DNA of 13,883 bases from an uncultured bacterium. GTDB taxonomy: Bacteria; Cloacimonadota; Cloacimonadia; Cloacimonadales; Cloacimonadaceae. Below, one piece after another: positions 7,582 to 13,765 of this stretch (the stretch's first letter is position 1; every line of letters starts with the position of its first letter). The notes under the pieces are model-generated. The model was not told where the DNA came from. It did no database searches and was given only the letters and a program-made list of their open reading frames with translations. The stretch covers positions 1-13,883 of the forward strand of contig CALDSN010000147.1 in the NCBI GenBank assembly GCA_937924555.1. The letters run 5' to 3'. Made by a program: the position numbers and the translations under genes.

Positions 7582-8284
7582 AGACTTACGCCGTTTTCGT
7601 CACCGCGGAAACAAAGGAACTTCCTGCTTGTTACTGGTGTTGGTGGTGGTATTGATAGTGTTACTAGTGGTTTATTGGAAGCTTAACCCTCGTATTGAAA
7701 CCCCTGCCCCCACACCCAAGCCAATCCCGCAATCCGTGGAGAAAGACCCGGTTAAGCTTGTGGAGCAGAAAGTAGCCGTTATCCCGGACAGCACCCGGAT
7801 AAAAGCACCCAAGCCGGAGACTATGAAATTGGCAAGGATGATCAGCAAGGGGGATTATTTGCTGGTGGAAAAAAGCAGGCACCTGCTTCACCACTATGTG
7901 GATGGCAAGCTGCTGGCAAGCTACAGTGTTGCTTTGGGTAAGAACCCAGCAGACAAGACCAAAGAAGGGGATAACGCCACTCCCGAAGGGCACTATGAGA
8001 TTAATTACATCAAAGATTCAAGTGCATGGACACATGATTTCGGCGATGGCAAGGGTGCCATCAAAGGTGCCTATGGACCGTACTTTATCGCTCTTTACAC
8101 AGGAGCAAAAGGCTCGTTCTCGGGTAAAACCTGGCGGGGAATTGGCATTCATGGCACTCATAACCCTGCTTCCATCGGCACCAATGCCTCCGAAGGCTGT
8201 ATTCGTATGTATAATGAGGAGTTATTGAAGCTCAAGGCTGCCGTGGAAGGTAAAACCAGCGTGCCTATCGACATCATCAAGTAG
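7571..8284 (+). CDS. Membrane-anchored L,D-transpeptidase (YkuD domain)
   Basis: A 237-residue protein. The N-terminal 18 residues are basic (RDLRRFRHRGNKG), followed by one transmembrane helix at about 19-36, a proline-rich linker (about 41-55), and a YkuD domain at about 90-237. The catalytic motif is complete: HGTH at 194-197, then SEGCIRM with nucleophile Cys210. L,D-transpeptidases act in the periplasm, forming 3-3 peptidoglycan cross-links or attaching proteins to peptide stems; some only trim. The signal-anchor topology places the catalytic domain outside the inner membrane. The start has GAGGG at 7561-7565, five bases upstream. It is the first gene of a four-gene operon, with 14 bp to the next. 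Which of the L,D-transpeptidase activities it has cannot be read from the sequence. Confidence 0.92.
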   Translation: MSNRDLRRFRHRGNKGTSCLLLVLVVVLIVLLVVYWKLNPRIETPAPTPKPIPQSVEKDPVKLVEQKVAVIPDSTRIKAPKPETMKLARMISKGDYLLVEKSRHLLHHYVDGKLLASYSVALGKNPADKTKEGDNATPEGHYEINYIKDSSAWTHDFGDGKGAIKGAYGPYFIALYTGAKGSFSGKTWRGIGIHGTHNPASIGTNASEGCIRMYNEELLKLKAAVEGKTSVPIDIIK

Positions 8285-8298
8285 GAGGGATATACGAG

Positions 8299-9702
8299 GT
8301 GAAGCGCTGTTTACTATGTTTGTTGTTTGTTTTAGGGATGCTTTGCCTTGCGGGGCAATCAGAAGAGCTGTTACAGGAGGTGCAGGGTCCTTGTGGGACG
8401 GTTAAAGTGCTTTCACAGTTCGGCGGAGACCTGTATCTGGATGGTGAATTTGTGCAGAGTCTCTTTGCCCGCGGAACTGCCACTTGGAACAACATACCTG
8501 TCGGGATGCACCTTGTGGAGTTGAAGAATCCCCGTGAGCAGCTTAAATACTCCTTCATGCTAAGCGAAGCAGAGGTGCTGGAGGTGGATTTTGACCATCT
8601 GCCCGTCCAAACAACCAAGTCTCAAGAGATTCCCACACCGGTACAGGAAAGCCCCGTGGTTCCATCTCTGGCTCCCATTGTTAACACTCACAGTTTCGGT
8701 AAAAGCACCCTAACAATCAGTTGCGGGAGCGAGGGTGACGTATATCTGGGCGGAGAGTATTTGGAAAGTATGAAAGAAGATAGTACCCGTAAGTTCAAGA
8801 ATATCCCTGCCGGGGAATATAGTTTGGAATTCTTTAACCGCTATGCCGGTATCCGCAAGGATATTGAGCTCAGTTCTCATGCCCCGGGTAATATAAGCAT
8901 CAGCCAATCTGAACTCATCCCCTATGCGCACGACATGCTTTATGTTCCCGGAGGTAGTTTCTTTCTCGGCAGTCAGTTCATTGACCGCCCGGAGCATGAA
9001 CGCCCCCGACATGAAGTGTGGCTATCCCCATTCCTGATAGGTTGCACCGAAGTTACTCAAAGCTTGTGGCAAAGCGTGATGGGTAGCAATCCCTCGGTGC
9101 GTAGTGGAGCAAAGTTGCCGGTTACCAATGTGCATTGGTATGAGGTGCTGGAGTTTTGCAATAAACTAAGTATCAAAGAGGGTTTCACGCCTTGTTACAA
9201 AATAAACAAGGGCTTCCCTGATGCCAACAATGTGAGTGATTTCGATTCCTTGCGCTACAGTGTATTCTTCAATCCAGATGCTAACGGATATCGCCTTCCT
9301 ACCGAAGCTGAGTGGGAGTATGCTGCCCGTTGCGGGGACAATGCCAACCGCCTGCAATACTCCGGCAGCAACCGTATTAATGATGTGGCGTGGTATGACC
9401 AAAATAGCGACAAGAAGGTTCAAGAAGTGGCAAAGAAACAGCCCAATACCTTTGAACTATATGACATGAGCGGTAATGTGCTGGAATGGTGTTGGGATTG
9501 GTGGGGACCATACAGTGAAGAAGAGGCAGTGAACCCCACAGGTGTGAGAAGCGGTAACTACCGAGTAATACGCGGTGGTGGATGGATAAGCCCATCCGAC
9601 CTATGCATCTGTACCTCAAGAGGAGGCAACTCTCCTCACGCCTCGGGTAAAGACCTTGGCTTTCGCTTGGTGCGTAATGCCTGGGCATTGATGCAACAAT
9701 AA
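8299..9702 (+). CDS. Secreted PEGA-repeat + SUMF1 (formylglycine-generating-enzyme-fold) protein
   Basis: A 467-residue exported protein using a GTG start with GGAGG at 8284-8288 (10-base spacing). A signal peptide spans about residues 1-19 (VKRCLLCLL...LAG). Two PEGA-like modules follow, at about 32-100 and 133-205, each with a YLDGE/YLGGEY strand and an NIPxGxHxxEL/NIPAGEYSLEF strand. From about 212 to the end is a SUMF1 domain: MLYVPGGSFFLGS, EVTQSLWQSVMG, GYRLPTEAEWEYAAR, MSGNVLEWCWDWW, RVIRGGGW, and DLGFRLVR. By-eye alignment to formylglycine-generating enzyme puts Ser431 where the first copper/active-site Cys should be; the second is kept (Cys436). Formylglycine-forming activity is therefore unlikely. 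PEGA modules and this fold are often binding or structural, which fits an envelope-associated role beside a peptidoglycan enzyme. Confidence 0.88.
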   Translation: MKRCLLCLLFVLGMLCLAGQSEELLQEVQGPCGTVKVLSQFGGDLYLDGEFVQSLFARGTATWNNIPVGMHLVELKNPREQLKYSFMLSEAEVLEVDFDHLPVQTTKSQEIPTPVQESPVVPSLAPIVNTHSFGKSTLTISCGSEGDVYLGGEYLESMKEDSTRKFKNIPAGEYSLEFFNRYAGIRKDIELSSHAPGNISISQSELIPYAHDMLYVPGGSFFLGSQFIDRPEHERPRHEVWLSPFLIGCTEVTQSLWQSVMGSNPSVRSGAKLPVTNVHWYEVLEFCNKLSIKEGFTPCYKINKGFPDANNVSDFDSLRYSVFFNPDANGYRLPTEAEWEYAARCGDNANRLQYSGSNRINDVAWYDQNSDKKVQEVAKKQPNTFELYDMSGNVLEWCWDWWGPYSEEEAVNPTGVRSGNYRVIRGGGWISPSDLCICTSRGGNSPHASGKDLGFRLVRNAWALMQQ

Positions 9703-9716
9703 CACATGGAGAATAT

Positions 9717-9905
9717 ATGAACCAATATGTACTTGCCATAGTAGAATGGATTGTGATGGCTATTGCCCTGTGGCTGCTGTTCCCATACTTGGGATGGCGT
9801 GGTGAGTTTGGGTTGTTTCTTGCCTTTGTAGGCTTTGAAATGCACCTTATTTGGCACCGAAGGGACAGAGAAAGCAAAGCCGCAAAGAAAAGGAGCAAAG
9901 AATGA
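9717..9905 (+). CDS. Small membrane protein, 62 residues
   Basis: A short protein with two hydrophobic segments (about residues 4-25 and 30-46) and a highly basic C-tail (HRRDRESKAAKKRSKE). This predicts an inner-membrane hairpin with both ends in the cytoplasm. No family is recognised. It is judged real because GGAG (9708-9711) sits five bases before the ATG, it starts 14 bp after the previous stop, and its TGA overlaps the next gene's ATG as ATGA. It may be an accessory or scaffold for its operon neighbours. Confidence 0.75.
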   Translation: MNQYVLAIVEWIVMAIALWLLFPYLGWRGEFGLFLAFVGFEMHLIWHRRDRESKAAKKRSKE

Positions 9906-10552
9906 AGCACAGGATGAAACTATACTTCAGCTTAGTGATGTTGATGTGCTTGGCATCATTTGCCTTTGCCGCCGACAATCCGCTGTACGAATACTTTAAC
10001 AACCCCGGCGAAGATAGCTATCGCCTGGCGGTAACCAGCCTTTGCGAAGCCATCGCCAAAGGCGAGAACAGCAACGCCAACAAGATTAATCTTGCTTTCA
10101 TCTCCCAGATGGAAGCCAGCCGACTGGGAGAAAGCATGCAGGCTGTGGCGGATTCCCTTGCTCCCGGTGAGAGATTTGCCTTGGCTAATATGCTGCTTGC
10201 CCAAGAGAAGTATGCTTCAGCCGTTGAGCTATATAACAAGATAAACGCAGAAACCCCAAACTGGTCTTGCCCATGGCGGCACAAAGGGGAAGCACTGTAC
10301 AAATTGAAGAACTATAAGGCTGCAGAAAAGGCTTTGCAAGAGGCTATTGCCACCAATGAGCAACACTATGATGCGTACTTATGGTTAGCTTTTACCCAAT
10401 ACGAGCTGAAGCAATACAAGAAAGCGTGGGCAAGCCTTGAGAAAGCGAGAAGCCTTTCACCCAATGCGGAGGAAAGTGCCGACCAAGCCATTTCGGACAC
10501 ACAGCTTCAAGAGCTTTCAGCCAAGCTGAGGAAGAAGCTGCATAAAGCTTAG
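9902..10552 (+). CDS. Secreted TPR-repeat protein
   Basis: A 216-residue exported protein. The frame extends upstream to 9851, but the ATG at 9902 has AAGGAG (9890-9895) six bases before it and begins a good signal peptide (MKHRMKLYFSL...SFAFA, cleavage near residue 23). The C-terminal two thirds holds about three tetratricopeptide units. They are recognisable from PWRHKGEALYKLKNYKAAEKALQEAI and AYLWLAFTQYELKQYKKAWASLEKA, each a helix-turn-helix with the conserved small and aromatic positions. TPR proteins of this kind are protein-protein adaptors, here in the periplasm. It is the last gene of the operon, overlaps the upstream gene by 4 bp (ATGA), and its stop overlaps that of the opposing DUF4476 gene. 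Confidence 0.87.
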   Translation: MKHRMKLYFSLVMLMCLASFAFAADNPLYEYFNNPGEDSYRLAVTSLCEAIAKGENSNANKINLAFISQMEASRLGESMQAVADSLAPGERFALANMLLAQEKYASAVELYNKINAETPNWSCPWRHKGEALYKLKNYKAAEKALQEAIATNEQHYDAYLWLAFTQYELKQYKKAWASLEKARSLSPNAEESADQAISDTQLQELSAKLRKKLHKA

Positions 10553-10560
10553 TTCTTCTT
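10529..10560. terminator. Hairpin around overlapping convergent stop codons
   Basis: AAGCT (10535-10539) pairs with AGCTT (10546-10550) around a 6-base loop. AGGAAG (10529-10534) pairs with CTTCTT (10555-10560, one G-U) across a 4-base bulge. The structure is centred on the overlapping stops at 10549-10552. It is not GC-rich and lacks a U-tract, so a terminator role is speculative. Confidence 0.25.
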
Positions 10561-11244
10561 GCGGTTGATTATCTCCTGCGCTTCTTTTTTGTCCGAATCG
10601 AAGAGGAAGGCATCCACAATCTTGAAGTTGCTCTGCGTATCTATGCACTTGGGATAGCTTATCTCGAGTGCTTTTAGTTTATCATCGGAATACACAAAGA
10701 GGCTTAGGATATCCACAATCTGGCTGGACTTGAAGTAGTTCCCCTCTGCGGCAGTCTTAAGGACATCTAAGCCATCATCACCAAAGCTGTTGCGTCGGAT
10801 GCTCTTCTTTAAATCCAGGAATGTCTCATTGTCCATCGCCCGCAATCTTGGGGCAGGTGGTTCAGGAGGAGCGACATTGATGGTTACCTGCGGGGTTTCT
10901 TTTATCGTGATGATCTTGGGTTCCACGGGTGCAGTGTAGGCAAGGATGTTTGCTGCCTTGCGTATTTCATCCAGCAGCACCTGTGCCTCGTGGCGTTCAC
11001 CCTTGTAGAGCTGGTTGATATAGCTCATCTGCAGCTTATCCAAACGGCGGTTTATCTTGTTCAGCAAAAGCTGCCTGTTATAGGGCAAAGTCTCGTAAGC
11101 CTTGCTGTCTTCCGCCTGTTCGGTAGGCTGTTGCTCTACAGTTTCCGCCATTAAAGCTGTTACACCCAAAAGCATCATTATCGCCAACAAGGCAGAGGCA
11201 AATAAGCTGCGTACAGTCACATAGTCATACTTGATTGCGGTCAT
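10549..11244 (-). CDS. Secreted DUF4476-domain protein
   Basis: A 231-residue exported protein. An earlier ATG exists at 11265, but the start at 11244 has AAGGGAGG (reverse complement of 11249-11256) four bases upstream and gives a signal peptide ending near VTALMA (residue 33). The middle has a charged helical region (about 50-95) and a proline-rich linker (VAPPEPPAP). The C-terminal 90 residues match the DUF4476 pattern: short repeated helices with DNETFLDLKKSIRRNSFGDD, then NYFKSSQIVDILSLFVYSDDKLKALE, then NFKIVDAFLF. DUF4476 is common in Bacteroidetes-type exported proteins and has no established biochemical function. The gene is second in a two-gene minus-strand unit, 28 bp after the previous stop. 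Its own stop overlaps the opposing TPR gene by 4 bp. Confidence 0.82.
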   Translation of the reverse strand: MTAIKYDYVTVRSLFASALLAIMMLLGVTALMAETVEQQPTEQAEDSKAYETLPYNRQLLLNKINRRLDKLQMSYINQLYKGERHEAQVLLDEIRKAANILAYTAPVEPKIITIKETPQVTINVAPPEPPAPRLRAMDNETFLDLKKSIRRNSFGDDGLDVLKTAAEGNYFKSSQIVDILSLFVYSDDKLKALEISYPKCIDTQSNFKIVDAFLFDSDKKEAQEIINRKKN

Positions 11245-11272
11245 CAATCCTCCCTTAGGATTCATTCAACGG

Positions 11273-11719
11273 TTAATCGTCAATTGTATGGTCAGCATGG
11301 TTACGCACATAGCTTGTAATGGCATCGGTAAGCTCATCCTGAGTCATATCATAGCTGTCTCCAAACTGGTTGCATATCTCATACATGGGGATAGACACGA
11401 TATATAACTGATAGTCGTTAGACCAAGGAGCTGCCACAGCTTCGATGCTTTTTATGTAACTGGCATTGCTGCTGTTATCAAGCTCTGCCCATTCCTCTTG
11501 CACCGCCATGAAGAACAAGGATGCGTGTGCCAAAAAGGCGTAAGCATTCTCCTCATACAGATATACTCCTTCAAAATAGGGCTTTGCCATGAACACCTTG
11601 GTGTCGCCATCCCAATAGGTTCCGCCAAGGGTTAGAACATCATCGATAGCCTCGTCAAGCGTGGCAAAGCTGCATACCAAGGACATCATAAAGATCAGAA
11701 TAAGTAACACTTTCTTCAT
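11273..11719 (-). CDS. Small exported protein of unknown function
   Basis: A 148-residue protein with no family I recognise. The start at 11719 is preferred over the upstream ATG at 11749 because AAGGAG (reverse complement of 11726-11731) lies six bases before it and the product then begins with a standard signal peptide (MKKVLLILIFMMSLVCSFA). The mature part is acidic, with many Asp, Glu, Tyr and Ala. It has an Ala/Phe-rich helix (AYAFLAHASLFFMAVQEEW) and ends in DHTIDD. It probably resides in the periplasm and is co-transcribed with the DUF4476 gene. Confidence 0.72.
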   Translation of the reverse strand: MKKVLLILIFMMSLVCSFATLDEAIDDVLTLGGTYWDGDTKVFMAKPYFEGVYLYEENAYAFLAHASLFFMAVQEEWAELDNSSNASYIKSIEAVAAPWSNDYQLYIVSIPMYEICNQFGDSYDMTQDELTDAITSYVRNHADHTIDD

Positions 11720-11747
11720 ATCAAGCTCCTTATTTGTGCATGAACGC

Positions 11748-11776
11748 ATTCTTTTTGGTGTTTTTTATGCAGTCAA
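11748..11776 (-). promoter_or_regulatory. Candidate promoter for the minus-strand DUF4476 unit
   Basis: Read on the minus strand, TTGACT (11771-11776) is followed after 17 bases by AAGAAT (11748-11753, four of six -10 matches), about 29 bases before the ATG at 11719. The spacing is good but the -10 is weak. Confidence 0.28.
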
Positions 11777-11931
11777 GCAAAATGATTGGCTTGCCTTAAG
11801 CCTCACTATCGCATAAGCAAGGTTATCATCCGCTCCTAAGTTCCACTATCTCTGCATTCCGCAGACAAACCACGATACTTTGGCATTTCACTCTATACAC
11901 TTCTAAAAGATCTTGGCTACATAATGGTGCG

Positions 11932-11961
11932 GGTGACAGATTCGGGTTTTGGTGACAGATT
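11932..11961. repeat. Direct repeat GGTGACAGATT, 19-bp period
   Basis: GGTGACAGATT occurs at 11932-11942 and again at 11951-11961. Similar paired motifs can occur near ends of some transposable elements, but no transposase frame is nearby, so at most this is a remnant. In the rest of the spacer from about 11777 to 12030 I see nothing else I can support. Confidence 0.5.
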
Positions 11962-12037
11962 TCTGAATTATTTCTAAAACCCTTATCCAGCATACCTTGG
12001 GGCATATTCCCTTAGTTAACATCAGTCCTGATGATGC

Positions 12038-12111
12038 TAATCGCAGAAAACACCCCTTTTTCTGCGATTATAATCGCAAATAACATGCTATATTCTGTGA
12101 GTATAATCGCA
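12038..12111. promoter_or_regulatory. Phased TAATCGCA operator-like array with palindromes
   Basis: TAATCGCA occurs at 12038, 12071 and 12104, exactly 33 bp apart. The reverse copy TGCGATTA at 12063-12070 abuts the second, making the perfect 16-bp palindrome TGCGATTATAATCGCA (12063-12078). The first copy and the reverse copy also form a perfect 13-bp stem (12038-12050 with 12058-12070) around a 7-base loop. The third copy overlaps a perfect TATAAT at 12102-12107, with ATAACA (12080-12085) as a possible -35 at 16-bp spacing. This looks like repressor or activator sites controlling the ATPase gene at 12175. Confidence 0.6.
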
Positions 12112-12128
12112 TATTGGCAAGATAATCC

Positions 12129-12153
12129 TTGACACAGTTTCTATGTTACATAG
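12129..12153 (+). promoter_or_regulatory. Second candidate -35 element with downstream palindrome
   Basis: A perfect TTGACA (12129-12134) lies 41 bases before the ATPase start, followed by the palindrome CTATGT-T-ACATAG (12141-12153). No good -10 lies at the right spacing, so it may be an operator rather than a promoter. Alternatively the TATAAT at 12102 is the functional element. Confidence 0.25.
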
Positions 12154-12174
12154 CTTATCCTCAGAGGTATCAAT

Positions 12175-13305
12175 ATGATAAAGCGCATCATCGAGAATAA
12201 TATCAAGAGCAAGCTATTCGGGGGAAAAGTAATCCTCATCATTGGACCCCGACAAAGCGGTAAAACAACCCTCTTAAAGCAGATTTTGGCTTCCTACCCG
12301 GAGAACAGTGCATACTATAACTGTGATGAACTGGATGTACGAGATATGTTCTCGTCCCAAAACTCATCCCTGTTACGCAGTGTTATCGGAACAAAGAAGC
12401 TGATACTTCTGGATGAAGCGCAGCGTATTGATAATGCCGGATTGAACCTCAAGATCATTGTTGATACCATCCCGAATGTGCAAGTTATCGCCAGTGGATC
12501 ATCTGCTTTTGAGTTATCAGATAAGCTTAATGAACCTCTAACCGGCAGAAAGTGGGAGTATAACCTCCATCCCCTGGCATTTCGAGAGCTTGTTGAGCAC
12601 ACGGAGCTTATGGATGAGATAAAACATCTGAAACTCCGCTTAATTTACGGTGCATATCCGGAAGTTGTAACCCATCAGGGTAGTGAACAGGAAATTCTGG
12701 CAAATCTAAGTTCCAGTTATCTTTATAAAGATGTATTTTCCCTGCATGATCTCCGCAGACCGGAACTAGTGGAGAAGCTACTGCGTGCTTTAGCTTTCCA
12801 AGTTTCTTCCGAAGTGTCATTTTCGGAACTTGCACAGACCGTGGGTTCCGATCGTGCAACTGTGGAGCGTTATATAGGGATTTTGGAGCGAGCATTTGTG
12901 GTTTTTCGGCTTCCGAATTACAGCACCAATCTGCGCAACGAGATTAAACGCTCCCGCAAGATATACTTTTGGGATAATGGAATCCGCAATGCCTTGATCT
13001 CAGACTTTCGTCCCGTGGAACTGCGTGATGATATCGGTAAACTATGGGAAAACTACATTGTCTCGGAGTTTCACAAACAGCGGGATTATCACCACCTCTT
13101 GGCTCAGCCATACTTCTGGCGTTCCAAAACATCCGGTGAAATGGACTATCTGGAAGTTCAAAATAAGCAAATTATCGCTTACGAGATTAAATGGAATCCC
13201 AAGAAAACTGCCGGGGCAAGGGCGTTTCTAAATGCCTACCCCCAAGCAGAGATAAAGCTGGTTAACCCAGGTAACTACTTTCAATATTTACAAGAAGCCA
13301 AGTAG
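12175..13305 (+). CDS. AAA_14 / DUF4143 family ATPase
   Basis: A 376-residue cytoplasmic protein of the widespread AAA_14-DUF4143 family. Walker A is GPRQSGKTT (24-32, Lys30), Walker B is LILLDEAQ (76-83, Asp80/Glu81), and a sensor-like ASGSSAFEL follows (from about 106). The PLAFREL and YGAYPEV motifs typical of the family are present. A winged-helix-like stretch (about 220-245, SFSELAQTVGSDRATVERYI) precedes the DUF4143 C-terminus. That C-terminus holds a PD-(D/E)XK-like core (GEMDYLEV with Asp324, then EIK at 337-339). The length is normal and all motifs are intact. The function of the family is poorly established; members are scattered accessory genes, often in multiple copies. The start is set by AGAGG at 12163-12167, seven bases upstream. 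The upstream region carries the phased TAATCGCA array, and the stop is 8 bp from the opposing gene. Confidence 0.93.
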   Translation: MIKRIIENNIKSKLFGGKVILIIGPRQSGKTTLLKQILASYPENSAYYNCDELDVRDMFSSQNSSLLRSVIGTKKLILLDEAQRIDNAGLNLKIIVDTIPNVQVIASGSSAFELSDKLNEPLTGRKWEYNLHPLAFRELVEHTELMDEIKHLKLRLIYGAYPEVVTHQGSEQEILANLSSSYLYKDVFSLHDLRRPELVEKLLRALAFQVSSEVSFSELAQTVGSDRATVERYIGILERAFVVFRLPNYSTNLRNEIKRSRKIYFWDNGIRNALISDFRPVELRDDIGKLWENYIVSEFHKQRDYHHLLAQPYFWRSKTSGEMDYLEVQNKQIIAYEIKWNPKKTAGARAFLNAYPQAEIKLVNPGNYFQYLQEAK

Positions 13306-13315
13306 TGCATCGGCT
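13296..13315. repeat. Weak inverted repeat at convergent stops
   Basis: AGCC (13296-13299) and GGCT (13312-13315) flank the two convergent stop codons with a 12-base loop. Alone this is within chance. It is listed because the other two convergent junctions show the same layout with stronger stems. Confidence 0.15.
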
Positions 13316-13652
13316 AAATATGTATCTTATTCAGCTTCAGCAAACGGGATTGGATGGCAAATTCAGTTCTGCTATGCTTAACCGCAATGGAAGCCACATC
13401 CATCCCGGAATCATATTCCTGAATCAAGCTTGCCTCTTCCTCCGCAGTCCACAGTTTCCAAGCTTGCTCTGGTAGGTTATCATTGTTTCTTTTTCGGGTG
13501 TCCGCCTTCTTAAGCTGTTCCAAAGCGGTGAATAATGCCCGCACCGTATCCGGATGCTGAAACACGCTTTCACTATCCATCACCTCCCCGGTATAGGGGT
13601 TTATTCCATCCGCCAAGTGCTGAATGATCTCAATAGCTCTTTTTGGCTCCAT
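13314..13652 (-). CDS. Small protein with C-terminal Myb/SANT-like helical motif
   Basis: A 112-residue cytoplasmic protein. The N-terminal part has LADGINPYTGEVMDSESVFQ followed by HPDTVRALFTALEQL (about residues 13-47), a pattern I have seen in small uncharacterised bacterial proteins. The C-terminal 45 residues (about 65-109) read W-T-A-E-E-E, then LIQEYDSGMDVASIAVKHSRTEFAIQSRLLKL. This matches the Myb/SANT-like or HTH pattern (WT-EE, IA, R, AI-RL), so DNA binding is plausible. The start has AGG (reverse complement of 13658-13660) five bases upstream, a modest ribosome binding site. The TTGTGTTGCA repeats upstream suggest regulation, possibly by itself. It converges on the ATPase gene with 8 bp between stops. 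Confidence 0.75.
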   Translation of the reverse strand: MEPKRAIEIIQHLADGINPYTGEVMDSESVFQHPDTVRALFTALEQLKKADTRKRNNDNLPEQAWKLWTAEEEASLIQEYDSGMDVASIAVKHSRTEFAIQSRLLKLNKIHI

Positions 13653-13700
13653 AGATACCTACTTTCTGTTATCTTTTTGTCTTTCTTGAAGATGCATATG

Positions 13701-13765
13701 TTGTGTTGCATATAATACACATTAATCAGTTTGTGTTGCACGAAATGGCATTTGGTGCAACACAA
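13701..13765. promoter_or_regulatory. TTGTGTTGCA repeats and promoter candidate upstream of the Myb-like gene
   Basis: TTGTGTTGCA occurs at 13701-13710 and 13731-13740, exactly 30 bp apart, and inverted as TGCAACACAA at 13756-13765. The last two form an inverted repeat with a 15-base spacer. Between the first two, ATAATA (13712-13717) reads TATTAT on the minus strand, a five-of-six -10 about 60 bases before the ATG at 13652, although the matching -35 is weak. On the plus strand the same spot reads TATAAT. The arrangement looks like operator sites around a promoter. From 13766 to 13883 I see no gene. Confidence 0.55.

Noticed and set aside
8299..9702. Annotation as a lipoprotein
   Set aside because: The signal-peptide region has cysteines, but none fits a lipobox with a small residue at -1; a signal peptidase I site fits better.
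9377..9910. Minus-strand 177-codon open frame
   Set aside because: Overlaps three well-supported plus-strand genes and reads as low-complexity His/Arg/Ser sequence.
12143..12178. 11-codon mini-ORF overlapping the ATPase start
   Set aside because: No ribosome binding site, and it probably lies within promoter DNA rather than the transcript.
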